NCBI GenBank assembly: GCA_023257915.1
Contig: JALRBB010000200.1
Coordinates: 1 to 9,429, forward strand
Direction of reading: 5' to 3'
DNA from: Quisquiliibacterium sp.
GTDB lineage: Bacteria; Pseudomonadota; Gammaproteobacteria; Burkholderiales; Burkholderiaceae_E
DNA length: 9,429 bases
Shown here piece after piece: positions 1 through 6,758 of this stretch. The number at the start of each line of letters is the position of its first letter. Position 1 is the stretch's first letter. The translations under genes and the position numbers were made by a program. Below the pieces are notes generated by a model. It was not told the origin of the DNA, made no database searches, and worked only from the letters and a program-made list of their open reading frames with translations.

Positions 1-1
1 T

Positions 2-154
2 CCGATCATCGACGGTTCGGTGTCGGTGCAGGACAAGGGTCAAGAGATCTTTGAACTGATCCTGCGGGTTGCCAGCGGCGAAGCTACCAAGAGCGAGGCA
101 CTGGGCATCGGCAACGATGAATTCATTCCATGGATGCTCGGCGCGGTGATGTAA
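2..154 (+). CDS. UxaA-family dehydratase (altronate/galactarate dehydratase type), C-terminal fragment
   Basis: Only the last 50 codons and the TAA stop are in the window; the reading frame enters open from the left edge. The visible tail contains IIDGSV, a helix-like stretch (EIFELILRVASGE), then TKSEALGIG and a terminal FIPWMLGAVM. This matches the C-terminal end of the UxaA / GD_AH_C family, whose members dehydrate sugar acids such as altronate or galactarate in an iron-dependent reaction in the cytoplasm. The family assignment rests on this tail alone, so the substrate cannot be named, and other members of the same hydrolase family are possible. The gene converges on the Rhs gene, with 57 bases between the two stop codons. 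Most of that gap is a strong hairpin that could end both transcripts. Confidence 0.72.
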   Translation, partial: PIIDGSVSVQDKGQEIFELILRVASGEATKSEALGIGNDEFIPWMLGAVM

Positions 155-167
155 GCCAGCGCAGGCC

Positions 168-212
168 AGGCCTTCGCGCGACCGCCGATGCGGCGGATCG
201 CGCGCAAGGCCT
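168..212. terminator. Long bulged hairpin between convergent genes, probable bidirectional transcription barrier
   Basis: The left arm at 168-186 pairs with the right arm at 192-212. This gives a 19-bp stem interrupted only by two single unpaired bases on the right arm (A197 and C205), with a five-base loop at 187-191. The stem is very GC-rich. Its outer base pair uses the first base of the complement of the Rhs stop codon at 212-214. It fills most of the gap between the converging UxaA-like and Rhs genes. No T-tract follows on either strand, so it is not a textbook intrinsic terminator. A bidirectional barrier or 3'-end stabiliser is the likeliest role; a copy of a dispersed REP-like palindrome is the alternative. 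Confidence 0.55.
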
Positions 213-3200
213 CAGATTCCGGCCAGCGCCAGACCGTAGTTCACATCCAGCCAGTTTGCGTAAGCTGCGACGTCCACCTCGCCAGCCAGTGTCGGCTCGC
301 CGTACACATCGGGAAGCGGCCGAGGATAGCGTTCAATGAACCGGGCGGTGTCTGCCCACTGCATTCCTTCGACACGGGCCACTCGCTGCATTGGATTGGC
401 ATAGACCCAACCCCAGTCGTTGCGATAGCGAAACTCCCGGTCTGTACTGCCGCCGCTGGAATCATGCAGCAATGGCGAACTGACGCGCTGGAACTCACTG
501 CTCAGCGTGAGCATCCGCACCCCGGCGCGACTTGCCTGCTGGTGCATCCAGACCAGCGCGACATCCGACAAATCTCCCTGCGCATACGATCCGCCGACAT
601 CGGCATGGGCACCGACAAAGCCGCGCTCGATGCGCACACCGGCCAGCGGGCTTCCGACGATCGACTCGGCCGGAAACAGCGTGCGATGCTCGTTTAGCGC
701 TACCGCGTGTGCGGCATAGGCCGCCTGGGGAGGAATCGACAGCCGCCAACCCGCATTGGAGATCCCGTTGGCACCGAACTGCGCCACGGTGTCCCACAGC
801 CCGACGAAGCGCAAGCGCACGCAGGCGCCGGCTCCGGCAAAGCGGCCATCGCGAATTCGATCGGCGACCTCATTGGAAAAATCGCGGGCCATCGCAGCGC
901 CCCGCGAAAAGCCGATCACATCGACATTCAGCGTGGTTTGCGCAGGCCCGGACGCACCGACGAAACGCTCCAGTTCGGCAACCAGGTAGTCGACCCGCAT
1001 CCTTGCGGTATTCGCATTGAGCATGTCGAGCCCATTGGTCTTGATGCCGCTGGCCGGGTCATCCCGCCCGACACCGTTCATGTACCAGACCCGACCGTCG
1101 GAGTAACTACGCGCCAGCTTGTAGACGTTGGACCAGTCATCCTGCCGTGAAGGCGGATCGCCGTTGTCGGTGCCATCGAAGGCGAACAGCAGCAGACCGC
1201 TCGGGTCGACATGGGTCAGTGGAGAGTTACCGACATAAATGTAGGGGTTGGAACCGCCATCCGCGCCGAGCGGATCCGGGCTCAGATAGCGCCCGGCGTC
1301 GGGGTCGTAGTAGCGATGATCGTTGTTGTGCAACCCGGTTTCCGGGTCTTCGAGTTGACCGGGAAGGCGCAGCGCAAGTGAATAGCCCTGACTGCTAAGG
1401 CCCCCGGCGCCCTGGATGCGCCCCCCGAACGGCGCGTAGTGAGCCCGCCAGAGAACCTGGGCACGCAGATCGGTGACGAGCTCCGGCGCCCCGAGATGAT
1501 TCAGATGCAGGAAGCGGATCTGAAACCCTGGTCCTCGGGGTACGGCTGGATCGGTGACGCCCTGCCCCTGCGACGCATTGAGGCGGTCCAGGACTGCCAC
1601 CGGCCAATCGGCCAGGTATATGTATTGACGCTGCACCCCGCCTTGCTCGTCCAGTTCCGCTAGCAAGCGGCGCCGAGCGTCGTACAGATGGTGCGTGACC
1701 CGATCACCGACCTGCCTGGCGATGCGCTGGCCGCGGTGGTTGTAGCGATAGCGGGCGACCAGTTCATCGTCACGCGACACCTGCTCGAGCCGTCCGTCGG
1801 CATCCCAGCGATAAGACCAGCGGCCGTTGCGACTCAGCCGTCCGGCGGCATCCCAGAGCTGAACTTGCCGCGCGACGCTGGTCGATGCGTCGACGTGCCG
1901 CAGCCGGTTGCTGTTGCCATCGCGCATGAACGCCTCGGTTCGTTCGCCGGAATCGCCAGATGCCGGTGCCTGCGCCAGTTGCCGATTGCCGTTGTCATCG
2001 TAGGCGAAACGCCAAAGCTGCTGCGGTGCTGACGCAGACCGGTGTGCCGCCTGCAGCAGTCGACCGACAGAGTCGTACAGATAGCGTTGCTGCTGCGCGT
2101 CGCGAGACCAGCTCAACAAGCGCCCCTGGGCGTCATATGCAAGGCGATGGTCCAGCAAGGCGGTGCCGCGTGCACGGCCGCGCGCAATGCGATGCCCGAT
2201 CGCTGCAAGCCGGCCCTGCGAGTCGCGCTTGAATTGCGCAACGACGCCATTGCCCAGAACCATGCGATTGAGCCCCAAGGCATCACGCCCGAGCGCCTGC
2301 ACCACCGGCTGCATCCACTGGGTGCCGTCTGGCTGCCAGTCGAGCGCGACAACCTGCCCATGGTCATCGCGACGCAGATGCAAGCGGCTGCCGTCCGGCA
2401 AGGACCAAGCGCTTAGCCGCCCGAGATCATCGCGCCAATACCGTGTGCGATATTCGCGTTGGCTGCCATCGTTCAGTTGCAGCAACACCCGGTGTGCCGC
2501 CACGCGGCCTTGCGAATCGCGCTCAAAAACATCCCGTTGTCCGGGGCCGTCGATCGATGCCACCTGACGCCCTTGCCAACGCAAGCGGACCGATTCGGTG
2601 CCGACATCAAGCCCCGCAGGATGCGGCGAGGCGCGTTGCACCCGGGTTGTCGCAAGCAAGCCGGTCGCGTCGTAGTCGTACCAGGCGCGAGAGCCGTCGG
2701 CGCGCCATTCGGCAACCAGACGATCTGCGGCGTCGAAACGTCTGCGTACCAGCCCGGAATCGGCAGACCATTGCGCGACCGCACGGCCAAAGTCGTCCCG
2801 CCAAAGTCGCCCTGCGTCGTGGCGGGTCTGCCCACCCTTGACCGCCAGCGCGCCGACCAGCAGAGCCGGGTCTCGTAGCTCTCGACGCAGCGGCTCCACA
2901 GCCACTTGCGGCAGTCCGCCATCGGCAAGCGTCACGACCGGGGAGAATCCCTGTTGTTCAAGCAGGAGCAGCGCGCCTTGGGCACTGCGTCGTGCCAGCA
3001 ACCGGGCGTTGCGCCCCGGGATGACGCTGGGCCATTCGAGTGACTCGAAGGCATCAAACGCGTCATAGGAGCGCCAGCCCACCCTGAGCCAGCGCTCCTG
3101 GTGCGCGCGACGCCAGCGCACGCCGATGATCCGTCCCAGCTCGTCGCGCTCAAACCGCATGGATTCCGCAGACTGCCCGATTTGCGCACCGGGGACGGAG

Positions 3201-4486
3201 CGCATGTCGCGCAAGCGTCCGAGCGCATCGTAGCGCCACGCAACGCCGGTCTGCGGGCAGGAATCGCAGCCGGGGCCCGACGCGTGCACAAGCGCGGGCA
3301 TAAGCATCGGCCCCACGCGTTGCCAGCGATAGCGCGCGCGCAGCTGGCCGTTGATGCGCACCGTGGTCTGCCCCGATTGGGCGCCCGGATCGGCACCGTA
3401 GTCGAAGTAAAGGGCCTGCGTTTGCGGCGCACCGGCCGGGCGCGAGTACACCGTGCGCCCGAACGCGTCGTAGCGATATTCACTGGCCCCGGCGCCCGAC
3501 CTGACGACGCCCGCAAGGCGACCCGAATGACCGTCGACATAGCGATAACCAATGCGCGAACCGTCGGCCAGTGCGACCTGGACAAGCCGACCGACGGCGT
3601 CGTAGGAGTAACGAACCCGGCCGGCGCCCGGCAGGCGCAGCTCGGACAGGCGATCCGGGAACGCCGACCGAGGCCCGGCGTGATAGCGAAAGCCGATCGC
3701 ACGGCCATCGGAACTCGCCACTTCGACAAGCCGTCCCCGCGCATCGTAGGCAAGTAGTAGCGACGCGGCGGCCGGAGAATGGATGCGACGCAGACGGCCC
3801 TGATCATCGAATGCCAGCTGCCGGCCGCTGCGCCAATGCCAGCGCCAGGGCAGTTGCGCATCATCGACCAGCTGCAGCACTCCGTCTGTTCGGATTAGCG
3901 CCTCATGGTGCACCGCACCGGACTGAACGCGTCGCCGCTTGCCGAAGCGCACGACCCGTCCATCGCCCTGGATGACTTGCAAACTCAGCCCGCGATTGGA
4001 CGGGCTGGCATGCAAGCGTGCCTCCAGGCCAAGTCGCCAGCCGGGACCAAGCGCCGAGCTGCTCGACGGACCGGTGACGTGAAAGCGCGACACCACCAGA
4101 GGCGCCATATCGTCCTGGCGGAACGCGGCAGCGGACGCGGACGCGACATGGGCATCGAGCGCACGCTCGAGCTTGGCGCCACTGAGCACATCGACCGGAT
4201 TGCCTGCCACGGTGCCGGGCCCCTCAAGCGACACGCTGGCCGGTTCGCCCGGTGCGCAAGCCCCGTACTCGCCCGACGCGGATGCTGACGCGCCACCGGC
4301 CAGAGGGCCAAGCAGGTTGGAAAGCAGACCGCCACCGGACATGTGCAAGGCACCCGCCCCGCTCGAAGCACTGCAGGTCTGCGCCTGTGCGGAGCTCGCC
4401 AACGCAAACCAGACCAGCGCGACGCCAGCCCGCAAACACAGCGCCGCCACTGCCATCACCGAGAAACGCAATCGACTCGAGTTCAC
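212..4486 (-). CDS. Sec-exported Rhs/YD-repeat polymorphic toxin with C-terminal DUF2235 (Tle1-like) lipase domain
   Basis: This 1424-residue protein starts at GTG 4484-4486, supported by a strong AGGGAGG seven bases upstream. Residues 1-35 form a signal peptide: basic n-region (R5, R7), hydrophobic core and a likely cut after A33-Q34-A35. A DUF6531-like segment begins near 95 (GNPVDVLSG). About 19 YD or YD-like repeats (YDxxGRL) span roughly 245-940, with a CxxC pair at C407/C410. The Rhs core follows at about 990-1098: HLNHLGAP, LPGQLEDPETGL, YYDPDAGRYLSPDP, and finally DPSGL at 1094-1098, the family's autocleavage motif. Residues 1099-1424 resemble DUF2235 alpha/beta-hydrolases, the fold of Tle1 phospholipase effectors: FDGT near 1103, nucleophile elbow GFSRG with S1194, D1232 in GLWDTV and H1294 in GAHADVGG. 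By family analogy, a YD shell encloses the hydrolase and releases it after cleavage. There is no PAAR or VgrG domain and no immunity gene downstream. Phospholipase activity and target are inferred; export followed by surface display or release is plausible. Confidence 0.9.
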   Translation of the reverse strand: MNSSRLRFSVMAVAALCLRAGVALVWFALASSAQAQTCSASSGAGALHMSGGGLLSNLLGPLAGGASASASGEYGACAPGEPASVSLEGPGTVAGNPVDVLSGAKLERALDAHVASASAAAFRQDDMAPLVVSRFHVTGPSSSSALGPGWRLGLEARLHASPSNRGLSLQVIQGDGRVVRFGKRRRVQSGAVHHEALIRTDGVLQLVDDAQLPWRWHWRSGRQLAFDDQGRLRRIHSPAAASLLLAYDARGRLVEVASSDGRAIGFRYHAGPRSAFPDRLSELRLPGAGRVRYSYDAVGRLVQVALADGSRIGYRYVDGHSGRLAGVVRSGAGASEYRYDAFGRTVYSRPAGAPQTQALYFDYGADPGAQSGQTTVRINGQLRARYRWQRVGPMLMPALVHASGPGCDSCPQTGVAWRYDALGRLRDMRSVPGAQIGQSAESMRFERDELGRIIGVRWRRAHQERWLRVGWRSYDAFDAFESLEWPSVIPGRNARLLARRSAQGALLLLEQQGFSPVVTLADGGLPQVAVEPLRRELRDPALLVGALAVKGGQTRHDAGRLWRDDFGRAVAQWSADSGLVRRRFDAADRLVAEWRADGSRAWYDYDATGLLATTRVQRASPHPAGLDVGTESVRLRWQGRQVASIDGPGQRDVFERDSQGRVAAHRVLLQLNDGSQREYRTRYWRDDLGRLSAWSLPDGSRLHLRRDDHGQVVALDWQPDGTQWMQPVVQALGRDALGLNRMVLGNGVVAQFKRDSQGRLAAIGHRIARGRARGTALLDHRLAYDAQGRLLSWSRDAQQQRYLYDSVGRLLQAAHRSASAPQQLWRFAYDDNGNRQLAQAPASGDSGERTEAFMRDGNSNRLRHVDASTSVARQVQLWDAAGRLSRNGRWSYRWDADGRLEQVSRDDELVARYRYNHRGQRIARQVGDRVTHHLYDARRRLLAELDEQGGVQRQYIYLADWPVAVLDRLNASQGQGVTDPAVPRGPGFQIRFLHLNHLGAPELVTDLRAQVLWRAHYAPFGGRIQGAGGLSSQGYSLALRLPGQLEDPETGLHNNDHRYYDPDAGRYLSPDPLGADGGSNPYIYVGNSPLTHVDPSGLLLFAFDGTDNGDPPSRQDDWSNVYKLARSYSDGRVWYMNGVGRDDPASGIKTNGLDMLNANTARMRVDYLVAELERFVGASGPAQTTLNVDVIGFSRGAAMARDFSNEVADRIRDGRFAGAGACVRLRFVGLWDTVAQFGANGISNAGWRLSIPPQAAYAAHAVALNEHRTLFPAESIVGSPLAGVRIERGFVGAHADVGGSYAQGDLSDVALVWMHQQASRAGVRMLTLSSEFQRVSSPLLHDSSGGSTDREFRYRNDWGWVYANPMQRVARVEGMQWADTARFIERYPRPLPDVYGEPTLAGEVDVAAYANWLDVNYGLALAGI
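215..1192 (-). other. DUF2235 / Tle1-like alpha/beta-hydrolase toxin domain of the Rhs protein
   Basis: This is the part of the Rhs gene that encodes the putative released cargo, residues 1099-1424, directly after the DPSGL motif (1193-1207). The Ser1194 codon is at 905-907 (GFSRGA), Asp1232 at 791-793 (GLWDTV) and His1294 at 605-607 (GAHADVGG). These have the order and spacing expected of a Ser-Asp-His lipase triad. In type VI secretion, Tle1 proteins with this fold hydrolyse phospholipids of rival cells. About 80 residues beyond the His motif (from about 1345) form a tail whose role I cannot assign. By eye the base composition is no more AT-rich than the shell, so there is no sign of a recent tip exchange. 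Confidence 0.8.
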
Positions 4487-4493
4487 GCCAGGC

Positions 4494-4500
4494 CCTCCCT
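4494..4500 (-). promoter_or_regulatory. Ribosome binding site deciding the GTG start of the Rhs gene
   Basis: Read on the minus strand this is AGGGAGG, seven bases before the GTG at 4486-4484. It closely matches a Shine-Dalgarno sequence. It supports the GTG as the true start, and the encoded N-terminus is then a normal signal peptide. Confidence 0.75.
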
Positions 4501-4557
4501 GACGCCAACCCTAAAACCGGGCCGATGCGCCGGCCATTGCGCAAAAAGCCGAGGATC

Positions 4558-4592
4558 GAACCGTTTGGACGCCACGGTTCATCCGCATGAAC
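4558..4592. promoter_or_regulatory. Two overlapping inverted repeats in the divergent Rhs / Mo-oxidoreductase intergenic region
   Basis: GAACCGT at 4558-4564 is the exact reverse complement of ACGGTTC at 4574-4580 (nine-base spacer). GTTCAT at 4577-4582 is the exact reverse complement of ATGAAC at 4587-4592 (four-base spacer). The two palindromes share GTTC at 4577-4580. The cluster sits about 70 bases upstream of the Rhs start and about 56 bases upstream of the Mo-oxidoreductase start. It could be an operator for one or both divergent genes. No regulator gene is present in the window, and palindromes this short can arise by chance in GC-rich DNA. Confidence 0.35.
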
Positions 4593-4636
4593 GAGGCCAG
4601 TTGGATCAACCCAAGCAGCCGTCCGGCCCTCGCCCC

Positions 4637-4642
4637 TATAAT
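4637..4642 (+). promoter_or_regulatory. Consensus -10 box (TATAAT), candidate leaderless promoter
   Basis: A perfect TATAAT lies in otherwise GC-rich DNA, ending six bases before the ATG at 4649. A start site about seven bases beyond the box would fall on the ATG itself, implying a leaderless mRNA. Consistent with this, no Shine-Dalgarno sequence precedes the ATG. No good -35 match is seen 16-18 bases upstream (AGCAGC at the 17-base spacing), so the promoter would need an activator or be weak. Confidence 0.5.
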
Positions 4643-4648
4643 CGGCGC

Positions 4649-6733
4649 ATGACTGCCAAAGCCGCCAACGGGCAACAGGTCGAGACCGTTCCTTCGGTCT
4701 GCCCGCACGACTGCACAAGCACCTGCGCCTTGGAGGTCGAGCGCATCGATGCCAACACGATCGGCAGGGTGCGTGGCTCGCAACGCAATTACTACACCGC
4801 CGGTGTCATCTGCGAGAAAGTCTCGCGCTATGCCCAGCGGGTTCATCACCCGGACCGCCTGACGCAGCCGATGCGGCGCGTCGGTCCCAAGGGCAGTGGT
4901 CAGTTCGAACCAATCTCCTGGAACGACGCGCTCGACGTCGTCGCCGAGCAATTCACGCGCAAAGCCCAGCAGCACGGAACCGAAACCGTCTGGCCGTATT
5001 ACTACGCGGGAACGATGGGCCTGGTGCAGCGCGACGGTATCAACCGGCTTCGTCACGCGATGAAGTACTCGCGCTGGTTTTCCACAATCTGCGTCGCGCT
5101 GTCCGATGGCGGCTGGATCGCCGGGACTGGCGCCAAGCGCGGTGTGGATATGGCCGAGGCCGGCCAGCATGCCGACCTGATCGTGATCTGGGGCGGCAAC
5201 CCGGTCAACACCCAGGTCAACGTGATGACCCATGCGATGGCCGCGAAAAAACGTGGCGCCCGACTGGTCGTTGTCGACCCGTATCGCACCGGGACCGCTG
5301 AGCGTGCCGATCTTCACGTCGCGCCGCGTCCGGGCACCGATGGTGCGCTGGCGGTCGCGATGATGCATGTGCTGTTCGCCGAAGGGTTTGCCGATTGGGA
5401 TTACCTGCGCCGTTACACCGACGCGCCGGACGAACTCGCTGCGCATGTCGCGCAACGCCCGCCGCAGTGGGCCGAGGCGATCACTGGCGTGCCGGCGCAA
5501 ACCATCATCGAATTCGCGCGGCTATACGGTCAGGCCAAGGCACCGTACATCCGCTGCCACCATGGGTTCTCCCGTTCGCGCAACGGCGCCGTGAACATGC
5601 ATGCGGTCAGCTGCCTGCCAGCAGTGTCCGGCGCCTGGCAGCGCAAGGGCGGCGGCGCGTTGTATGGCCAGACTGGCCTGTATCCGCTGAACCGCAACCT
5701 GATCGAGGGCAACGAGCTGATCGACAAATCGATCCGCGAGCTGGACCAGTCGCGACTGGGCCCGATCCTGGTCGGCGAAGCCGATGCGCTGAACGGCGGG
5801 CCGCCAGTCACTGCGATGCTGGTGCAAAACACCAATCCTGCGGTCGTTTGCCCCGAGCTGCACAAGGTTCACCAGGGCCTGCTGCGCGAGGACCTGTTCC
5901 TGTGCGTGCACGAGCAGTTCATGACCGAAACCGCGGCATTCGCCGACATCGTGCTGCCGGCGACGATGTTTCTCGAGCATGATGACTTCTACACCGCGTC
6001 CGGGCACACGGTGTTCCAGGTCGCACGCAAGGTGATCGAGCCGCCGGGCGAGTGCCGCGAGAACCACTATGTGATCTGCGAGCTCGCCAAGCGGCTGGGG
6101 GCCGAGCATCCGGGTTTCGAGATGAGTGCCTGGCAGATCATGGACGAAACGCTCAAGCGCTCCGGCATGTGGGATGCGCAGACCAACCTGGAGCGCGGTG
6201 GACAAGACTGTGCGCTGCCGTTCGAGCAGGCGCACTACCTGGACGGTTTCGCCTGGCCAGACCGCAAATTCCGCTTCAAACCCGACTGGCCCGGCATGGG
6301 TGAGCGCGGCAGCCAGATGCCGGTGCTGCCGGACCATTTCAATGTCATCGACCAGGCCACCACAGAGCAGCCTTACCGGCTGGTCACCGCGCCGGCCCGC
6401 ACATTCCTGAACAGTACTTTCACCGAAACTCCGGGATCGGTGCAACGGGAGCGGCGGCCAACCGCGCTGATCCATCCGCAGGATTGCGTGGCACTCGGCC
6501 TGTCCGACGGCGACCGGGTCGTCCTGGGCAATGCGCGAGGCGAAATCGTCGCGCACGCCAAAGCGCAGGATGGCCAGCAACCCGGTGTCGTCATTCTTGA
6601 GGGTATCTGGCCAAACCGGGCATTCGAAGGCGGCGTCGGCGTCAATTCGCTGACCTCGGCCGAGCCAGGATTTCCGAACGGTGGAGCGGTGTTTCACGAT
6701 ACATCGATCTGGCTGCGCAAAATGCAGGCCTGA
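4649..6733 (+). CDS. Molybdopterin-dependent oxidoreductase (DMSO reductase superfamily), cytoplasmic
   Basis: The 694-residue product belongs to the molybdopterin oxidoreductase family that carries a bis-MGD cofactor and one N-terminal [4Fe-4S] cluster. C18, C22 and C26 (CPHDCTSTC) and C55 (VICEK) fit the cluster-binding motif. WGGNP at 181-185, VVVDPYRTGTAERAD at about 207-221 and NTNPAVVCPE at about 394-403 are cofactor-domain signatures, as is FADIVLPATMFLEHDDF at about 431-447. A C-terminal molybdopterin-dinucleotide-binding domain runs from about 575 to the end. There is no twin-arginine signal, so it should be cytoplasmic. The Mo ligand is not clear; the region STICVALSDGG (about 145-155) is the candidate place. 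The substrate is unknown. ATG 4649 was chosen because the family motif starts soon after it. The frame stays open to 4343, but an upstream start would add unrelated sequence across the Rhs gene start. The DMT transporter follows after 25 bases, suggesting an operon. Confidence 0.88.
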   Translation: MTAKAANGQQVETVPSVCPHDCTSTCALEVERIDANTIGRVRGSQRNYYTAGVICEKVSRYAQRVHHPDRLTQPMRRVGPKGSGQFEPISWNDALDVVAEQFTRKAQQHGTETVWPYYYAGTMGLVQRDGINRLRHAMKYSRWFSTICVALSDGGWIAGTGAKRGVDMAEAGQHADLIVIWGGNPVNTQVNVMTHAMAAKKRGARLVVVDPYRTGTAERADLHVAPRPGTDGALAVAMMHVLFAEGFADWDYLRRYTDAPDELAAHVAQRPPQWAEAITGVPAQTIIEFARLYGQAKAPYIRCHHGFSRSRNGAVNMHAVSCLPAVSGAWQRKGGGALYGQTGLYPLNRNLIEGNELIDKSIRELDQSRLGPILVGEADALNGGPPVTAMLVQNTNPAVVCPELHKVHQGLLREDLFLCVHEQFMTETAAFADIVLPATMFLEHDDFYTASGHTVFQVARKVIEPPGECRENHYVICELAKRLGAEHPGFEMSAWQIMDETLKRSGMWDAQTNLERGGQDCALPFEQAHYLDGFAWPDRKFRFKPDWPGMGERGSQMPVLPDHFNVIDQATTEQPYRLVTAPARTFLNSTFTETPGSVQRERRPTALIHPQDCVALGLSDGDRVVLGNARGEIVAHAKAQDGQQPGVVILEGIWPNRAFEGGVGVNSLTSAEPGFPNGGAVFHDTSIWLRKMQA

Positions 6734-6758
6734 CCTCATTCATCGATCGGCCCCCCCA

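Noticed and set aside
2932..3864. 310-codon minus-strand frame inside the Rhs gene, and the 218-codon plus-strand frame at 3101-3757
   Set aside because: Both are rich in Arg, Pro and Ala, as shadow frames usually are, and overlap the YD-repeat region that clearly encodes protein in the other frame.
245..4486. YD repeats as a DNA tandem-repeat or recombination element
   Set aside because: The repeats are conserved as protein motifs but diverged in DNA; no exact tandem array or insertion sequence ends were seen.
4343..4648. 102-codon upstream extension of the Mo-enzyme frame
   Set aside because: The extension is Arg/Pro-rich, runs across the start of the Rhs gene and has no family similarity; the ATG at 4649 sits just before the cluster motif.
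4511..5500. 329-codon minus-strand frame covering the Mo-enzyme start and the divergent intergenic region
   Set aside because: It covers the promoter and the [4Fe-4S] motif of the real gene on the other strand and shows no family features.
5522..6739. 405-codon open frame on the minus strand opposite the molybdopterin enzyme
   Set aside because: It has no recognisable domain and lies opposite a gene with clear family motifs; GC-rich codon use opens antisense frames by default.
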